Below are positions 1 through 9,255 of a stretch of 64,000 nucleotides of DNA, one piece after another. The notes beneath the pieces were generated by a model. That model made no database searches and was not told where the DNA came from. It saw only the letters and a program-made list of their open reading frames with translations. Origin of the DNA: Anaerocolumna sp. AGMB13025 (GTDB lineage Bacteria; Bacillota; Clostridia; Lachnospirales; Lachnospiraceae); the NCBI RefSeq assembly GCF_029689925.1, contig NZ_CP121445.1:466001-530000 (forward strand). Direction: 5' to 3'. Within the stretch, counting starts at the first letter, position 1. Each line of letters opens with the position of its first letter. The position numbers and the translations under genes are program-made.

Positions 1-1
1 T

Positions 2-913
2 ATCCGTGATGGCTCCTCTATTGAAACCATTAGCAATGCCGCCCATAATATTGATGAGAGCCGCATTATAAAAGGAATGGTAGGCCGTGAGATGAAGGAC
101 CGTTTCCCGAGCAGAGAACGTAAGGTAAGTAAGGAAGTTGGTCTGGAAGTTAAGAATTGGACTGTATATCACCCGGTATATGAAGAAAAAGTAATATGCA
201 AGCAGATTAATTTCCATGTAAACAAAGGGGAAATCGTTGGTTTTGCCGGTCTACAAGGCGCAGGACGTACGGAACTTGCTATGAGTATCTTCGGTAAAAG
301 TTACGGACAGAAGATATCTGGAACTTTAATTGTCAAAGGAAAAGAGACATCACTTAATAATACCAAGGAGGCCATTGAAGCAGGTATCGCTTATGTAACC
401 GAAGACCGTAAGGGAAACGGTCTCATACTTGCCCAGCCAATCAGAGTAAATACAACTCTGGCTAAGACCTCCAAAGTAAGCAGGCATGGAGCCTTTGATT
501 ATGATAAGGAACGCATGGTTGCAGATGAATATAAAGAAAAGCTTAATGTTAAGTGCAGCAGTATAGAGCAGCGTGTTGGCAATCTCTCCGGAGGAAACCA
601 GCAAAAGGTACTGCTGGCAAAATGGATGTTTGCCGACCCGGAAATATTAATGTTGGATGAACCAACAAGAGGTATCGATGTTGGCGCAAAATATGAAATC
701 TACGGTATTATGAACCAATTAGTAAAAGACGGAAAAAGTGTTGTTATGATCTCCTCCGAATTGCCGGAACTGCTTGGTATGTGTGACCGTATATATATTA
801 TGAATGAAGGCAGTATAGTCGGAGAGTTATCAGCCGGTGAAGCCACTCAGGAACGAATTATGTCCTGCATACTGTTAAATGATAAAAAGAATCAGGAGGT
901 TGAAGCCGTATGA
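2..913 (+). CDS. Monosaccharide ABC importer ATPase, 3' part (GguA/MglA type)
   Basis: This is the C-terminal part of a double-domain sugar ABC ATPase that hydrolyses ATP on the cytoplasmic face to drive monosaccharide import. The reading frame is open from base 2, so the N-terminal domain (about 200 residues in the family) lies outside the window. The visible part holds the whole second nucleotide-binding domain: a degenerate Walker A (GLQGAGRTEL), signature LSGGNQQKV and Walker B LMLDEPTRGIDVG. A Walker A lacking the GK[ST] lysine is normal for the second domain of MglA/RbsA/XylG/GguA proteins. The stop overlaps the ATG of the permease (ATGA), so the two are translationally coupled. The sugar specificity cannot be read; the permease resembles the GguB/XylH type. 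Confidence 0.93.
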   Translation: MRDGSSIETISNAAHNIDESRIIKGMVGREMKDRFPSRERKVSKEVGLEVKNWTVYHPVYEEKVICKQINFHVNKGEIVGFAGLQGAGRTELAMSIFGKSYGQKISGTLIVKGKETSLNNTKEAIEAGIAYVTEDRKGNGLILAQPIRVNTTLAKTSKVSRHGAFDYDKERMVADEYKEKLNVKCSSIEQRVGNLSGGNQQKVLLAKWMFADPEILMLDEPTRGIDVGAKYEIYGIMNQLVKDGKSVVMISSELPELLGMCDRIYIMNEGSIVGELSAGEATQERIMSCILLNDKKNQEVEAV

Positions 914-2079
914 ATGTAAAAGCTAAAAATTTTCTCGTTAAATATACCATGGTTATCGTTTTGGTTATCGTGTTTCTTTTATTCAATATGATAACCGGAG
1001 GTAAAATGGTGTACGCCCAGAATCTCTCCAATCTGCTCCTTCAAAATGCATATGTAGTTATTCTTGCCTGTGGTATGTTACTGTGTATCCTTACCGGCGG
1101 TAACATCGACTTATCCGTGGGTGCTATTGTATGTCTGGTTGGTGCATTTGCCGCAAAGATACTCTCTATATCTGATTTGAGTGCCTTTTTGGTTATTATA
1201 TTAGGCTTGGGACTGGCACTGCTTATTGGTGTATGGCAGGGCTACTGGGTTGGATATTCCAGAATCCCACCCTTTATTACTACCTTAGCCGGTATGTTCA
1301 TCTTCCGTGGTATCGGTCGTGTTGTACTTGACAGTAAGACCATACCCATTAAAAACCAGCAGTTCTTAGATACCTTTACCGCTTATCTTAATATTCCGGG
1401 ACTGGATTCCGGCAAGATAAAGTATTCAGCAATAATAATTGGTATTATAGCGGTAGTAGGTTATGTAGTATTTACCATAATCAATAACAGTACGAAAAAG
1501 AGAAAGGGCTATAAGGTTGAAAACCCCATAGTCTGCTATACCAAAGTAGCTATTATCAGTTTATGTATCCTGGTTTATAGCTGGAAATTATCCAATTATA
1601 AAGGTATCTCCGTAATGTTATTATGGGTTTTGGTAGTGGTATTTATCTATGCTTACATTACCAATAAATCCGTATTCGGACGTTATTTTTACGCCATCGG
1701 CGGTAACGAAAAAGCAACAAAATTATCCGGTATCAATACCAATAAAATATTCTTCGTAGCATACACACAGGTAGCACTTCTTGCAGGACTTTGCGGTCTT
1801 TTAAGTGCAGCCCGTATCGGATCCGTTAACGGTGACAGTGGTAACCAGTATGAAATGGATGCCATCGGTTCCTGCTTTATCGGCGGTGCCTCAGCTTATG
1901 GTGGATCCGGTACCGTAGGTGGTGCCGTAATCGGTGCAATCCTAATGGGTATCATCAATCAGGGTATGTCTATCTACGGACTGAACTCTAACTGGCAGTA
2001 TGTTGTAAAAGGCGGAGTACTATTGTTTGCCGTAATCTTTGATATTAAATTTAACAACAAGAACATGAGTAAGGCATAA
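910..2079 (+). CDS. Monosaccharide ABC importer permease (GguB/XylH type)
   Basis: A 389-residue polytopic permease of the BPD_transp_2 (ribose/xylose) family, the membrane partner of the ATPase just upstream. About ten hydrophobic segments run through the protein. The conserved patches ILTGGNIDLSVGA near residue 63 and GGNEKATKLSGIN near residue 263 are typical of XylH/GguB permeases, and 389 residues matches that longer subgroup rather than RbsC (about 320). The start overlaps the ATPase stop by four bases. Substrate is inferred to be a pentose or hexose; the nearby XylF-like lipoprotein at 7477 makes xylose plausible but does not prove it. Confidence 0.9.
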   Translation: MNVKAKNFLVKYTMVIVLVIVFLLFNMITGGKMVYAQNLSNLLLQNAYVVILACGMLLCILTGGNIDLSVGAIVCLVGAFAAKILSISDLSAFLVIILGLGLALLIGVWQGYWVGYSRIPPFITTLAGMFIFRGIGRVVLDSKTIPIKNQQFLDTFTAYLNIPGLDSGKIKYSAIIIGIIAVVGYVVFTIINNSTKKRKGYKVENPIVCYTKVAIISLCILVYSWKLSNYKGISVMLLWVLVVVFIYAYITNKSVFGRYFYAIGGNEKATKLSGINTNKIFFVAYTQVALLAGLCGLLSAARIGSVNGDSGNQYEMDAIGSCFIGGASAYGGSGTVGGAVIGAILMGIINQGMSIYGLNSNWQYVVKGGVLLFAVIFDIKFNNKNMSKA

Positions 2080-2113
2080 GCCGCCGCAGTTTACAGACAG
2101 GAGGTCTATAAGA

Positions 2114-2455
2114 ATGAAATGGAATAACATATTTAACAGGGAAACCAGTAAGGAAAAGAAAGAATACAGCAGACCGGGGGATGGCAGCAAAGCCATATTA
2201 TATTACCTGGTAGCCATCTATATCGGATATATGGGTTACTCAATCCTTAATAACCGCCTGACCGGAGATGATACCCTGTCCTATCCAGTTGCAATCTTAT
2301 TTACTTCCGTATTTGCTATCGGTGCAGCCTGGATTGTATGGTATGCTACAAAATTAAGAAAAAATGCATCTACTGCAGAAATACAAGGGGATACCATGGA
2401 AGAACTCCACGAAACAGTCCCTGAAAATATCCAGGAAGAAACGAAAAATTATTAA
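2114..2455 (+). CDS. Small membrane protein of unknown function
   Basis: A 113-residue protein 34 bases after the permease, preceded by the ribosome site AGGAGG at 2100-2105, so probably the last gene of the importer operon. Two hydrophobic segments (about residues 29-48 and 57-80) are followed by a polar tail rich in glutamate. I do not recognise the family. Its position suggests an accessory role for the importer, but that is inference only. An overlapping 60-codon frame at 2364-2546 is not supported. Confidence 0.7.
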   Translation: MKWNNIFNRETSKEKKEYSRPGDGSKAILYYLVAIYIGYMGYSILNNRLTGDDTLSYPVAILFTSVFAIGAAWIVWYATKLRKNASTAEIQGDTMEELHETVPENIQEETKNY

Positions 2456-2740
2456 GACCGCGTTTATGCAGATATCACTGGGATACCTGGAAAGACCTTG
2501 GGATTCCGATTTCCAATCAATAATCACACTGATACCGATTAAATAAACCGGAAAAAAATAATCAAATTCAGGAAAACTCTCAAAGCGGTGATATTCGTAT
2601 AGAAAATCTATGCCGCTATGAAAAAGAAAACTTGAAAATGCCCATCAAACAATTCACGAAACAACCATAATAATCTGAAAATCAGGAATCCCTGAAGTGG
2701 AAAACCTGATAATGGAAGAAGAACAGGATAAAATAAAAAA

Positions 2741-2784
2741 ACGGTGCAACAATAATAAATTGAATAATGTTGCATCGTTTTTTT
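2741..2784 (+). terminator. Rho-independent terminator after the sugar importer operon
   Basis: Stem ACGGTGCAAC (2741-2750) pairs with GTTGCATCGT (2769-2778), ten pairs with one G-U, followed by a run of seven T. It ends the operon that includes the genes at 2-2455. The 285 bases between the last stop and this stem contain no convincing gene; the DNA there is rich in short GAA/CTG-like patches resembling an eroded acidic coding tail. Confidence 0.8.
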
Positions 2785-2840
2785 GTAATTACAAATAAAT
2801 AATGATATAATAAACATATAAATCTAAAAAAAGAAATAAA

Positions 2841-3170
2841 GCTTCGCAGCCCAGTAAACTCAAAGAACTTGATAAAATCAGCTCGAAAACCAGCCTGGAA
2901 AGCATGATTATGATATCGGCCCTAAGCGCTTCATTCGGAGTCTGCCAATTCACTTATGCCTTTTTTATGTGGTTCAGAGTGAAACGGCACATTGTCTGAC
3001 GAGCGGACAGCGAGGAGTTTGTGCCGTTTCACTCTCGCTTTACCACATAAAAAAGACATTAGTGAATTCAGACCCCGAATACTAAGCTTAGAACCGATAT
3101 CCTAATCAATGCTTTCCTCAAAAACCTTAAAGCTGATTTTATCAAGTACCACAACCCTCAACTGCGAAGC
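2841..3170. repeat. 330-bp imperfect palindrome (long inverted repeat), no gene
   Basis: Almost the whole stretch folds on itself. Outer ends GCTTCGCAG (2841-2849) and CTGCGAAGC (3162-3170) match perfectly. Going inward, 2867-2883 pairs with 3131-3147 (17 of 17), GATATCGG (2912-2919) with 3094-3101, 2947-2973 with 3042-3068 (25 of 27), and 2977-2991 with 3020-3034 (15 of 15). The apex holds about 28 unpaired bases. There is no open frame of note and no flanking target duplication that I can see. A run of ten C (3173-3182) follows directly. It could be a MITE-like mobile unit or the template of a very long RNA hairpin. Confidence 0.85.
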
Positions 3171-3240
3171 CACCCCCCCCCCGAATTAAAAATTTAAAAA
3201 TACCTTAAAAGGTAATTACTTTTCAGGAAGGTAGAATAAA

Positions 3241-4257
3241 TTGAAAAAGAAGCCTTATATAATTGGAATCCTCATAACGGTAATCCTCGTAGCCGTTATG
3301 ATCTTCCTGTTTGAACAATATAGTATCAACGTAATCGATGGCAAAAATCAGACCCAGGCCAGGGAATATAAAAAACACTATGTCATGATATCAAAAGACA
3401 TCACCACCACCTTCTGGCAGTCTGTTTATAAAAGTGCTAAAGAAGAGGCAGAAGCCAATAATATATATTTAGAACAAGTCGGCAGTAAGCTGTCGGAAAA
3501 ATACAGCATAGCAGATTATCTGAGAATAAGCATTGCCTCAAAAGCAGACGGTATTATCGTATGTCCCGATGGGTCGGAAGAGGTGACGGAATTAATCAAT
3601 GAGGCCGTAAGAAAAGGAATACCGGTAATTACAATCTTAAATGATGATATCAATACAAAGCGGGCCAGCTTTGTTGGAATAAATTCCTACGAATTGGGCT
3701 TGGTTTACGGAGAACAGATTCTGGACCAGATCAATAAGGACACCAAGAACATATCCATTCTGTTTCATTCCTCCGAATCCAACTCTACCAATGACCTGGT
3801 CTTTAACCAGATCAAGAAAAACCTGAATGATAAGCTGGGAGAGAACAGAGTGAACATAGCTCCTTACTCCATTTCCGCAGACAATGAATTTGATTCAGAG
3901 GAAGCAATCCGTGATATATTTATAGCACAGGAGGATCTTCCGGACATCCTTGTCTGTATGGAGGAAGTGGATACAGAATGTGCCTGCCAGGCAATTGTTG
4001 ACTATAATAAAGTAGGTAAGGTTACCATAATAGGATCATATTCTTCAGAAGCAATCCTAGAAGCAATCAGCAAGAACCTGGCTGCGGTTACCGTTGCCAT
4101 GGATACGGTGCAGTTGGGAAAACAAAGTGTACAGGCTCTTCAGGAATATCAGGAAATGGGATATGTGAATAACTACTATAATGTGGATCTGCATATTATT
4201 AATAAGAAAAATGTACAAACCTATGAAGACGATGCTTTAGACAATGTTAAGGAATGA
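3241..4257 (+). CDS. Membrane-anchored sugar-binding protein (XylFII-like sensor partner)
   Basis: A 338-residue periplasmic-binding-protein type I fold (LacI/RbsB type) that starts with TTG after AGGAAGG at 3223-3229. Residues 6-25 form one hydrophobic segment with no lipobox cysteine and no signal-peptidase site, so it should stay tethered outside the membrane as an anchored protein. The sugar-binding domain follows from about residue 45. It opens a four-gene unit with a YesM/LytS-type kinase, a YesN-type regulator and a XylF-like lipoprotein. In Clostridium beijerinckii the anchored XylFII protein binds xylose and activates the LytS kinase; the same role is inferred here. The ligand is not shown by sequence. 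Confidence 0.85.
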   Translation: MKKKPYIIGILITVILVAVMIFLFEQYSINVIDGKNQTQAREYKKHYVMISKDITTTFWQSVYKSAKEEAEANNIYLEQVGSKLSEKYSIADYLRISIASKADGIIVCPDGSEEVTELINEAVRKGIPVITILNDDINTKRASFVGINSYELGLVYGEQILDQINKDTKNISILFHSSESNSTNDLVFNQIKKNLNDKLGENRVNIAPYSISADNEFDSEEAIRDIFIAQEDLPDILVCMEEVDTECACQAIVDYNKVGKVTIIGSYSSEAILEAISKNLAAVTVAMDTVQLGKQSVQALQEYQEMGYVNNYYNVDLHIINKKNVQTYEDDALDNVKE

Positions 4258-4374
4258 AGGTTATTTATCAGGCAGTAAATGTTTTTTACTCAGATTTGAT
4301 TGCCGCTCTGCGGCAGCTGGAGGTTAGGTTGAAAAAACATGCATATGTTCAAAAGTACACAGATGGGAGTTACT

Positions 4375-5904
4375 ATGATTAAATACTTAATTCAAAAATT
4401 CAGCCGTTCCATCAGCGCCAAGTTGATTTCCATATTCTTTTTATTAACGGGTATTTTATTTATTACCAATTTGAGCGTGAACGCCTATTTGAATAAGTCC
4501 CTGCAAAAGGTAAATACCGTCTATGCCTCCAACGTGACTTCCAATATACTGGCGGAAAAGCTTAAAGAGGTACAGGCTAATGTCTATGAATACCTAAACA
4601 CCAAAAGTTCCAATTCCCTGGTTAATTATTATAAAAGTGAGCAGGACTTTAGGAATCTCATGGAAAATCTGAATGATAAGATAACAAGCGATGATATGCT
4701 CATGCTTGAGAAGAATATTAAAAATATGTCGGATACCTATCTCGCTTTGACCGATGAGACCGTGAAAGAAAAGAGAGGAAGGAATGTTGAAAAATACAAA
4801 ACCTCTTATGAAGAGACCAAACTCTTAAATCAATATATCAACTCCTATATCAGCAACCTGAACGCGGAACAGTTAAGACAGAATTCACAGAACTATCAAT
4901 TACTGTTAGTATCCTTAAGGTACACAGAAGTCATCAGTCTGGCAATTATAATCTCAGTAGTAATCGTCAGTTTATTCCTGCTGCTGTTTATATTGCGGAA
5001 TATGATCGGACCGCTGGTACAGTTAGCACATAATGCCAATGAGGTGGCCAACGGTAATTTTGATACGGATTTTATAAAGCCAAAATCAAAGGACGAAGTG
5101 GGTATACTGGCAAGTACTTTTAATACCATGCTTCAAAATATTAAGAGCTATATTGAACAGATCAGAAAAGATATGGAAAATGAACAGAATTTAATCGAGC
5201 AGCAGCTGATGATGGAAAATCATCTAAAAGATGCCCAGTTAAAATATCTTCAAGCACAGATTAATCCTCACTTTTTATTCAACTCTTTAAATGCGGGTGC
5301 CCAGTTAGCTATGATGGAGGATGCGGAGCAGACTTCTCTGTTCGTGGAAAAAATGGCGGATTTCTTTCGTTACAATGTAAAGAAGATGGAACAGGATACC
5401 ACTTTACTAGAAGAAATCGAATCGGTAGATAATTATATTTATATATTAAATGTACGTTTAACCGGTGATATTCTCTTTAGAAAAGAGATTCCGGAAGATA
5501 TAGGAGAAGTCTGGGTACCAAGTATGATCTTACAGCCTATCGTTGAAAATGCAGTGAAACACGGCATTGCAGATATTGACAGAGATGGGGAGATTCTGCT
5601 TAAAGTGGATCAGTATGAGGAATATCTGCTTATTATAGTAAAGGACAATGGAGTCGGAATGTCAGAGGAAAAAATAAAAGAGGTATTATCCGGCAACTAC
5701 AATACGGTAGAAGATGACAACTCTACCGGTATCGGTCTGCATAATGTAATCAGCAGGCTGCAGCTTTATTACGGACAGGAAAATCTACTGACCCTTCATT
5801 GTGATGGAACCGACAAGGGAACGGAAGTAAGGATTGTCATTCCGAAACTTGCCAGTGAAAAACGGAAAGGAGCCAATCATGTATCGAATACTTATAGCGG
5901 ATGA
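4375..5904 (+). CDS. Sensor histidine kinase, YesM/LytS type
   Basis: A 509-residue membrane kinase that senses extracellular sugar, probably through the anchored binding protein encoded just upstream, and phosphorylates the next gene's product. I chose the ATG at 4375 because GATGGGAG lies six bases before it; an in-frame ATG at 4339 has no good ribosome site. Domains: one membrane segment near residues 16-36, an extracellular coiled region, a second membrane segment near 180-207, HAMP, a His_kinase domain with INPHFLFNSL (the phosphorylated His), and an HATPase domain with IVENAVKHGI, DNGVGM and GIGLHNV. The last 26 bases overlap the response regulator gene. Confidence 0.92.
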   Translation: MIKYLIQKFSRSISAKLISIFFLLTGILFITNLSVNAYLNKSLQKVNTVYASNVTSNILAEKLKEVQANVYEYLNTKSSNSLVNYYKSEQDFRNLMENLNDKITSDDMLMLEKNIKNMSDTYLALTDETVKEKRGRNVEKYKTSYEETKLLNQYINSYISNLNAEQLRQNSQNYQLLLVSLRYTEVISLAIIISVVIVSLFLLLFILRNMIGPLVQLAHNANEVANGNFDTDFIKPKSKDEVGILASTFNTMLQNIKSYIEQIRKDMENEQNLIEQQLMMENHLKDAQLKYLQAQINPHFLFNSLNAGAQLAMMEDAEQTSLFVEKMADFFRYNVKKMEQDTTLLEEIESVDNYIYILNVRLTGDILFRKEIPEDIGEVWVPSMILQPIVENAVKHGIADIDRDGEILLKVDQYEEYLLIIVKDNGVGMSEEKIKEVLSGNYNTVEDDNSTGIGLHNVISRLQLYYGQENLLTLHCDGTDKGTEVRIVIPKLASEKRKGANHVSNTYSG

Positions 5905-7480
5905 TGAAGGCATCATGTTGTATTCTCTGCAGACCATGATTCAAAAGAATCTGGGAGGAGAGTGTGAGGTTTACACGGCAAAAACCGGAAGGGCAGTGGT
6001 GGATATGGCTCAAAGCCTAAGACCCGATATCATTTTTATGGATATACAGATGCCGGGGATGAATGGTATTGAAGCCATGCAGGCCATAAGAATGGAGAAT
6101 AAGACCGTACTATTTATTGTAATAACAGCTTACAGCAAATTCGATTATGCTAAGGAAGCCATAGAAATCGGTGTATTTGACTTTTTAACCAAGCCGGTGA
6201 ATAAAGATAATTTCCTAAGGGTCATAAAACGCGCCATGGCACAGGTAGATGTAGAAAAGAACAATCAGATGGCAAACCTTAGGATCCGTGAAAAACTAGA
6301 TACGGTGGTTCCTATTATGGAAAGCGGCTTTATTAATTATCTTATGCTTCAGACCGGAGGCGCTGAAAGTACTTACTACAACTATAAGGAACTTCTAGAT
6401 ATTGAGGAAGAGACAGCTTATGTTATCCTCATACAATTTGGTGAAAGCTATGAAAACGGTGTACTGACCAATCCGGTGGGAATGAGTATGCGTTCCCAGA
6501 AGTTTTATCCGGAACTAAGAGATATTGTAAAAGAACATTTTAACTGCATTATCGGTGCGGTTATGGCCAATAAAGTAATTGTTATGGTACCGGATCAAAC
6601 AGATGGCATGGAATATGAAGAACGAATTAAAATCATAGGTCAGGCCAGGAACCTACTACATTCCCTGGAAGCCAGGATTGATGCTAAATTCCGTATCGGT
6701 ATCGGCCGCACCTGCCGGATTGATGAGTTAAACGAATCCTATCAGGAAGCTTTCAGGGCCATACAGGAGGGAGAAGGCAGGGTTGTCCATGTAGGAGATA
6801 TGCCTCTGCGAGGGGAATACGAAGGAGAATATCCTATTGATAATGAACAGCTTATCTTCCAATGGGTCATTAAAGGTGACATCGAAGCTGTCAGGGAGCA
6901 GGCCTCCATATTCTTTGACTGGATGGTAAATAATTATTCTGAGTATATGGACAGTATTCGTCTTAAAGTGTTAGAGCTTATTATGCGGGCGGAAATGGAT
7001 GCTTTCTTAAACGGAGGCCTTAATTATGGTTTTCTCTACCGCAAGGACTATTTATCTGAGGTGCAAAACAGCAATAATTATGATGAAATAAGAAGCTGGT
7101 GGTTGAAAAAGATAACGGATATTACAAAACATATGGCCAACCGAAAGAAGGCACAATCGGAAAATATCGTGTCCAAAGCAATTCGTTATATAGAGGAGAA
7201 TTACAGAAAAGACATATCTCTGGATGATGTATCCAGAGAAGTTAACATAAATCCATACTATTTCAGCAAACGATTTAAAGAAGAAACCGGTGTTAATTTT
7301 ATAGACTATCTTACGGGCATACGAATAAATAAAGCCAAGGAACTACTGGAGGATCCTGCCCTAAGCATTAAAGAGATTTGTACCATGTCCGGTTACAGTG
7401 ACCCCAATTATTTCAGCAGGATATTTAAAAAAATTGAAAATATCACGCCAAGTGATTATAGGGAGAAACGAAGAATATGA
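5879..7480 (+). CDS. Response regulator with AraC DNA-binding domain, YesN type
   Basis: A 533-residue regulator paired with the kinase upstream. The start at 5879 follows AAAGGAG at 5866-5872; an in-frame start at 5834 would lie deep in the kinase gene. The receiver domain occupies residues 1-120 with acidic pair DD near residue 8, phosphorylated Asp in FMDIQMPG and conserved Lys in FLTKPVNK. A long linker domain follows. Two AraC helix-turn-helix motifs lie in the last 100 residues (SLDDVSREVNINPYYFSKRF and SIKEICTMSGYSDPNYFSRI). It should activate sugar uptake genes, plausibly those in this region. Its stop overlaps the ATG of the next gene. Confidence 0.93.
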   Translation: MYRILIADDEGIMLYSLQTMIQKNLGGECEVYTAKTGRAVVDMAQSLRPDIIFMDIQMPGMNGIEAMQAIRMENKTVLFIVITAYSKFDYAKEAIEIGVFDFLTKPVNKDNFLRVIKRAMAQVDVEKNNQMANLRIREKLDTVVPIMESGFINYLMLQTGGAESTYYNYKELLDIEEETAYVILIQFGESYENGVLTNPVGMSMRSQKFYPELRDIVKEHFNCIIGAVMANKVIVMVPDQTDGMEYEERIKIIGQARNLLHSLEARIDAKFRIGIGRTCRIDELNESYQEAFRAIQEGEGRVVHVGDMPLRGEYEGEYPIDNEQLIFQWVIKGDIEAVREQASIFFDWMVNNYSEYMDSIRLKVLELIMRAEMDAFLNGGLNYGFLYRKDYLSEVQNSNNYDEIRSWWLKKITDITKHMANRKKAQSENIVSKAIRYIEENYRKDISLDDVSREVNINPYYFSKRFKEETGVNFIDYLTGIRINKAKELLEDPALSIKEICTMSGYSDPNYFSRIFKKIENITPSDYREKRRI

Positions 7481-8538
7481 ATAAGAAAATCCTATACGGT
7501 ATGCTAGCTCTTTTGGTTAGCATAGTAATGGTTACCGGGTGCAGCAGGAAGGATCAGAATGAAAATAACAATATAAAAAAAGAAGATACCCCGCAGATTG
7601 GCATTAGTTTTGATTCCTTTGTTATTGAACGGTGGATAAGGGACCGGGATGCTTTTGTTATGACTGCTCAGGATTTAGGAGCGGAGGTTAACGTTCAGGT
7701 GGCCAATGGAGATGTGGATACCCAGATTTCCCAAATTAAATATTTTATTAAAAAGAAAATGGACGTAATCGTAATCGTTGCAACGGACTCAGCTGCCCTC
7801 ACCGATATTGTAAAGGAAGCGAAAGACGCAGGTATTAAAGTAATATCCTATGACCGTTTAATAAAAAATGCCAATGCAGATTTATATATATCCTTTGATA
7901 ACGAGCAGGTAGGAAGTGAGATGGCAAATTCCTTAATTACCTCCATACCAGAAGGTGGTGATATCTATATCATCAGCGGTCCTGCCAGTGACAACAATGT
8001 GGATATGATAAATAAAGGATTTTTGGACCTAATAAACAAAAGTAATTTAAATGTGGTATACAAAAATTCCTGTGATAATTGGAGTGCCGAATTAGCTGCA
8101 AAGTATGTAGCGGAAGCCTTAAAAGAATTTCCAAATGTAAAAGGCATCATGTGCGGAAACGATGATTTAGCCAGTGAAGTCTTCCTTACGCTATCGGAAA
8201 ACCGGCTGGCAGGAAAGGTATTTATAGTAGGGCAGGATGCAGATTTATCTGCCTGCCAGCGCATTGTGGAAGGAACCCAGACCATGACGGTTTTTAAGCA
8301 GGTAGAGGATTTAGCGAAAGCCGCCGCCTATTTGGCAGTAGCCTTAGGAAAAGGAGAGGATATAACGGATAAAACCCAGAATTTTACGTATTATGTAGAC
8401 AATACGATTAATGATGGTGCATACGATATTCCTTATTATAAGTTAGATACCATTCCGGTTACAGCCTCCAATATTGATAAGGTTATTATAGACAGTGGTT
8501 TTCATACGAGAGAGGATGTTTACTTGAATATGAAATAA
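7477..8538 (+). CDS. xylF: XylF-like sugar-binding lipoprotein
   Basis: A 353-residue extracellular solute-binding lipoprotein. The signal ends in the lipobox VTGC (Cys22). The mature part matches the XylF pattern: an ERW-RDRD stretch, VQVANG, SQIKYFI, VIVATDSAA, ISYDRLI and YISFDNEQVG all sit in the order seen in D-xylose-binding proteins. Overlap ATGA with the response regulator stop shows co-expression with the sensory genes. It may feed the importer whose ATPase and permease end at 2079, or act as a second sugar sensor. Xylose is the best guess; other pentoses are possible. Confidence 0.85.
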   Translation: MNKKILYGMLALLVSIVMVTGCSRKDQNENNNIKKEDTPQIGISFDSFVIERWIRDRDAFVMTAQDLGAEVNVQVANGDVDTQISQIKYFIKKKMDVIVIVATDSAALTDIVKEAKDAGIKVISYDRLIKNANADLYISFDNEQVGSEMANSLITSIPEGGDIYIISGPASDNNVDMINKGFLDLINKSNLNVVYKNSCDNWSAELAAKYVAEALKEFPNVKGIMCGNDDLASEVFLTLSENRLAGKVFIVGQDADLSACQRIVEGTQTMTVFKQVEDLAKAAAYLAVALGKGEDITDKTQNFTYYVDNTINDGAYDIPYYKLDTIPVTASNIDKVIIDSGFHTREDVYLNMK

Positions 8539-8569
8539 GGAAATACGGTAGAGAGGAAGGGCTTATCAA

Positions 8570-9163
8570 ATGTTTCGAGGAAAAAAGATTCGAATAGAAC
8601 ATAAGGAGATAGAGGGATTAAGTCAGTATTTTATTGATTATAATAAAATAAAAGAACCGGTTCCATTTTTGATAGAAGTAATTCAGACGATTGCAGCAAA
8701 TCAGAGTCTTCTTATGGTGGCAGATACAGAATTTTCTTATGAAAAAGATGGGGCTGTCTTAGAGGAGCGGATTACTGAGTTAAAAGGGGTACTGGATCAA
8801 CAGGCGGTGGCCTACCGGGTAGTGGTAAATAAGAAAGACTCAGATAAAAAGATACTGGGGATTCGTCTGCAAAGCACGGAAAAGGTTAATGTATACCAGC
8901 TTGGCTTTGCAGTTTCTGCAAACCAGCTTGACAAGTTAACAGCGTTTTTAAAGGACAATCTGTTCCTTTATATTGGAGATGCAAACCGACAGGCAGAGGA
9001 AATGAACGATCAGTTTTACGAGGTCCATGGCCAACGGGAGGCATTAGGTGAGTTTTATGCCATTCAGCTTTACAATGATTCTTATTTTCGCCGTATCCGG
9101 ATAAACAGCCGGAGGGATATAAGCAATGTAATCAGGGAAATAGAAGTAAGATATAATGGATAA
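8570..9163 (+). CDS. Hypothetical protein, 197 residues
   Basis: A soluble protein with no signal or membrane segment and a good ribosome site (GAGAGGAAGG, 8551-8560). I do not recognise a family. It is rich in charged residues and reads like a mixed alpha/beta cytoplasmic protein. It lies 31 bases after the XylF-like gene on the same strand and 92 bases before tex, so it could be the last gene of the sensory operon or a separate unit. No function is proposed. Confidence 0.75.
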   Translation: MFRGKKIRIEHKEIEGLSQYFIDYNKIKEPVPFLIEVIQTIAANQSLLMVADTEFSYEKDGAVLEERITELKGVLDQQAVAYRVVVNKKDSDKKILGIRLQSTEKVNVYQLGFAVSANQLDKLTAFLKDNLFLYIGDANRQAEEMNDQFYEVHGQREALGEFYAIQLYNDSYFRRIRINSRRDISNVIREIEVRYNG

Positions 9164-9255
9164 GGATTAGAAGAGTCTTGATTTTACTGGAGTTGGATGA
9201 TATGATGTTAGTTAGTTTACAGGAAAGAATATGAAATGCAGCTAAAGGAGAAAAC

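Noticed and set aside
2364..2546. 60-codon frame at the end of the importer operon
   Set aside because: It overlaps the small membrane protein gene in another frame and lacks a ribosome site.
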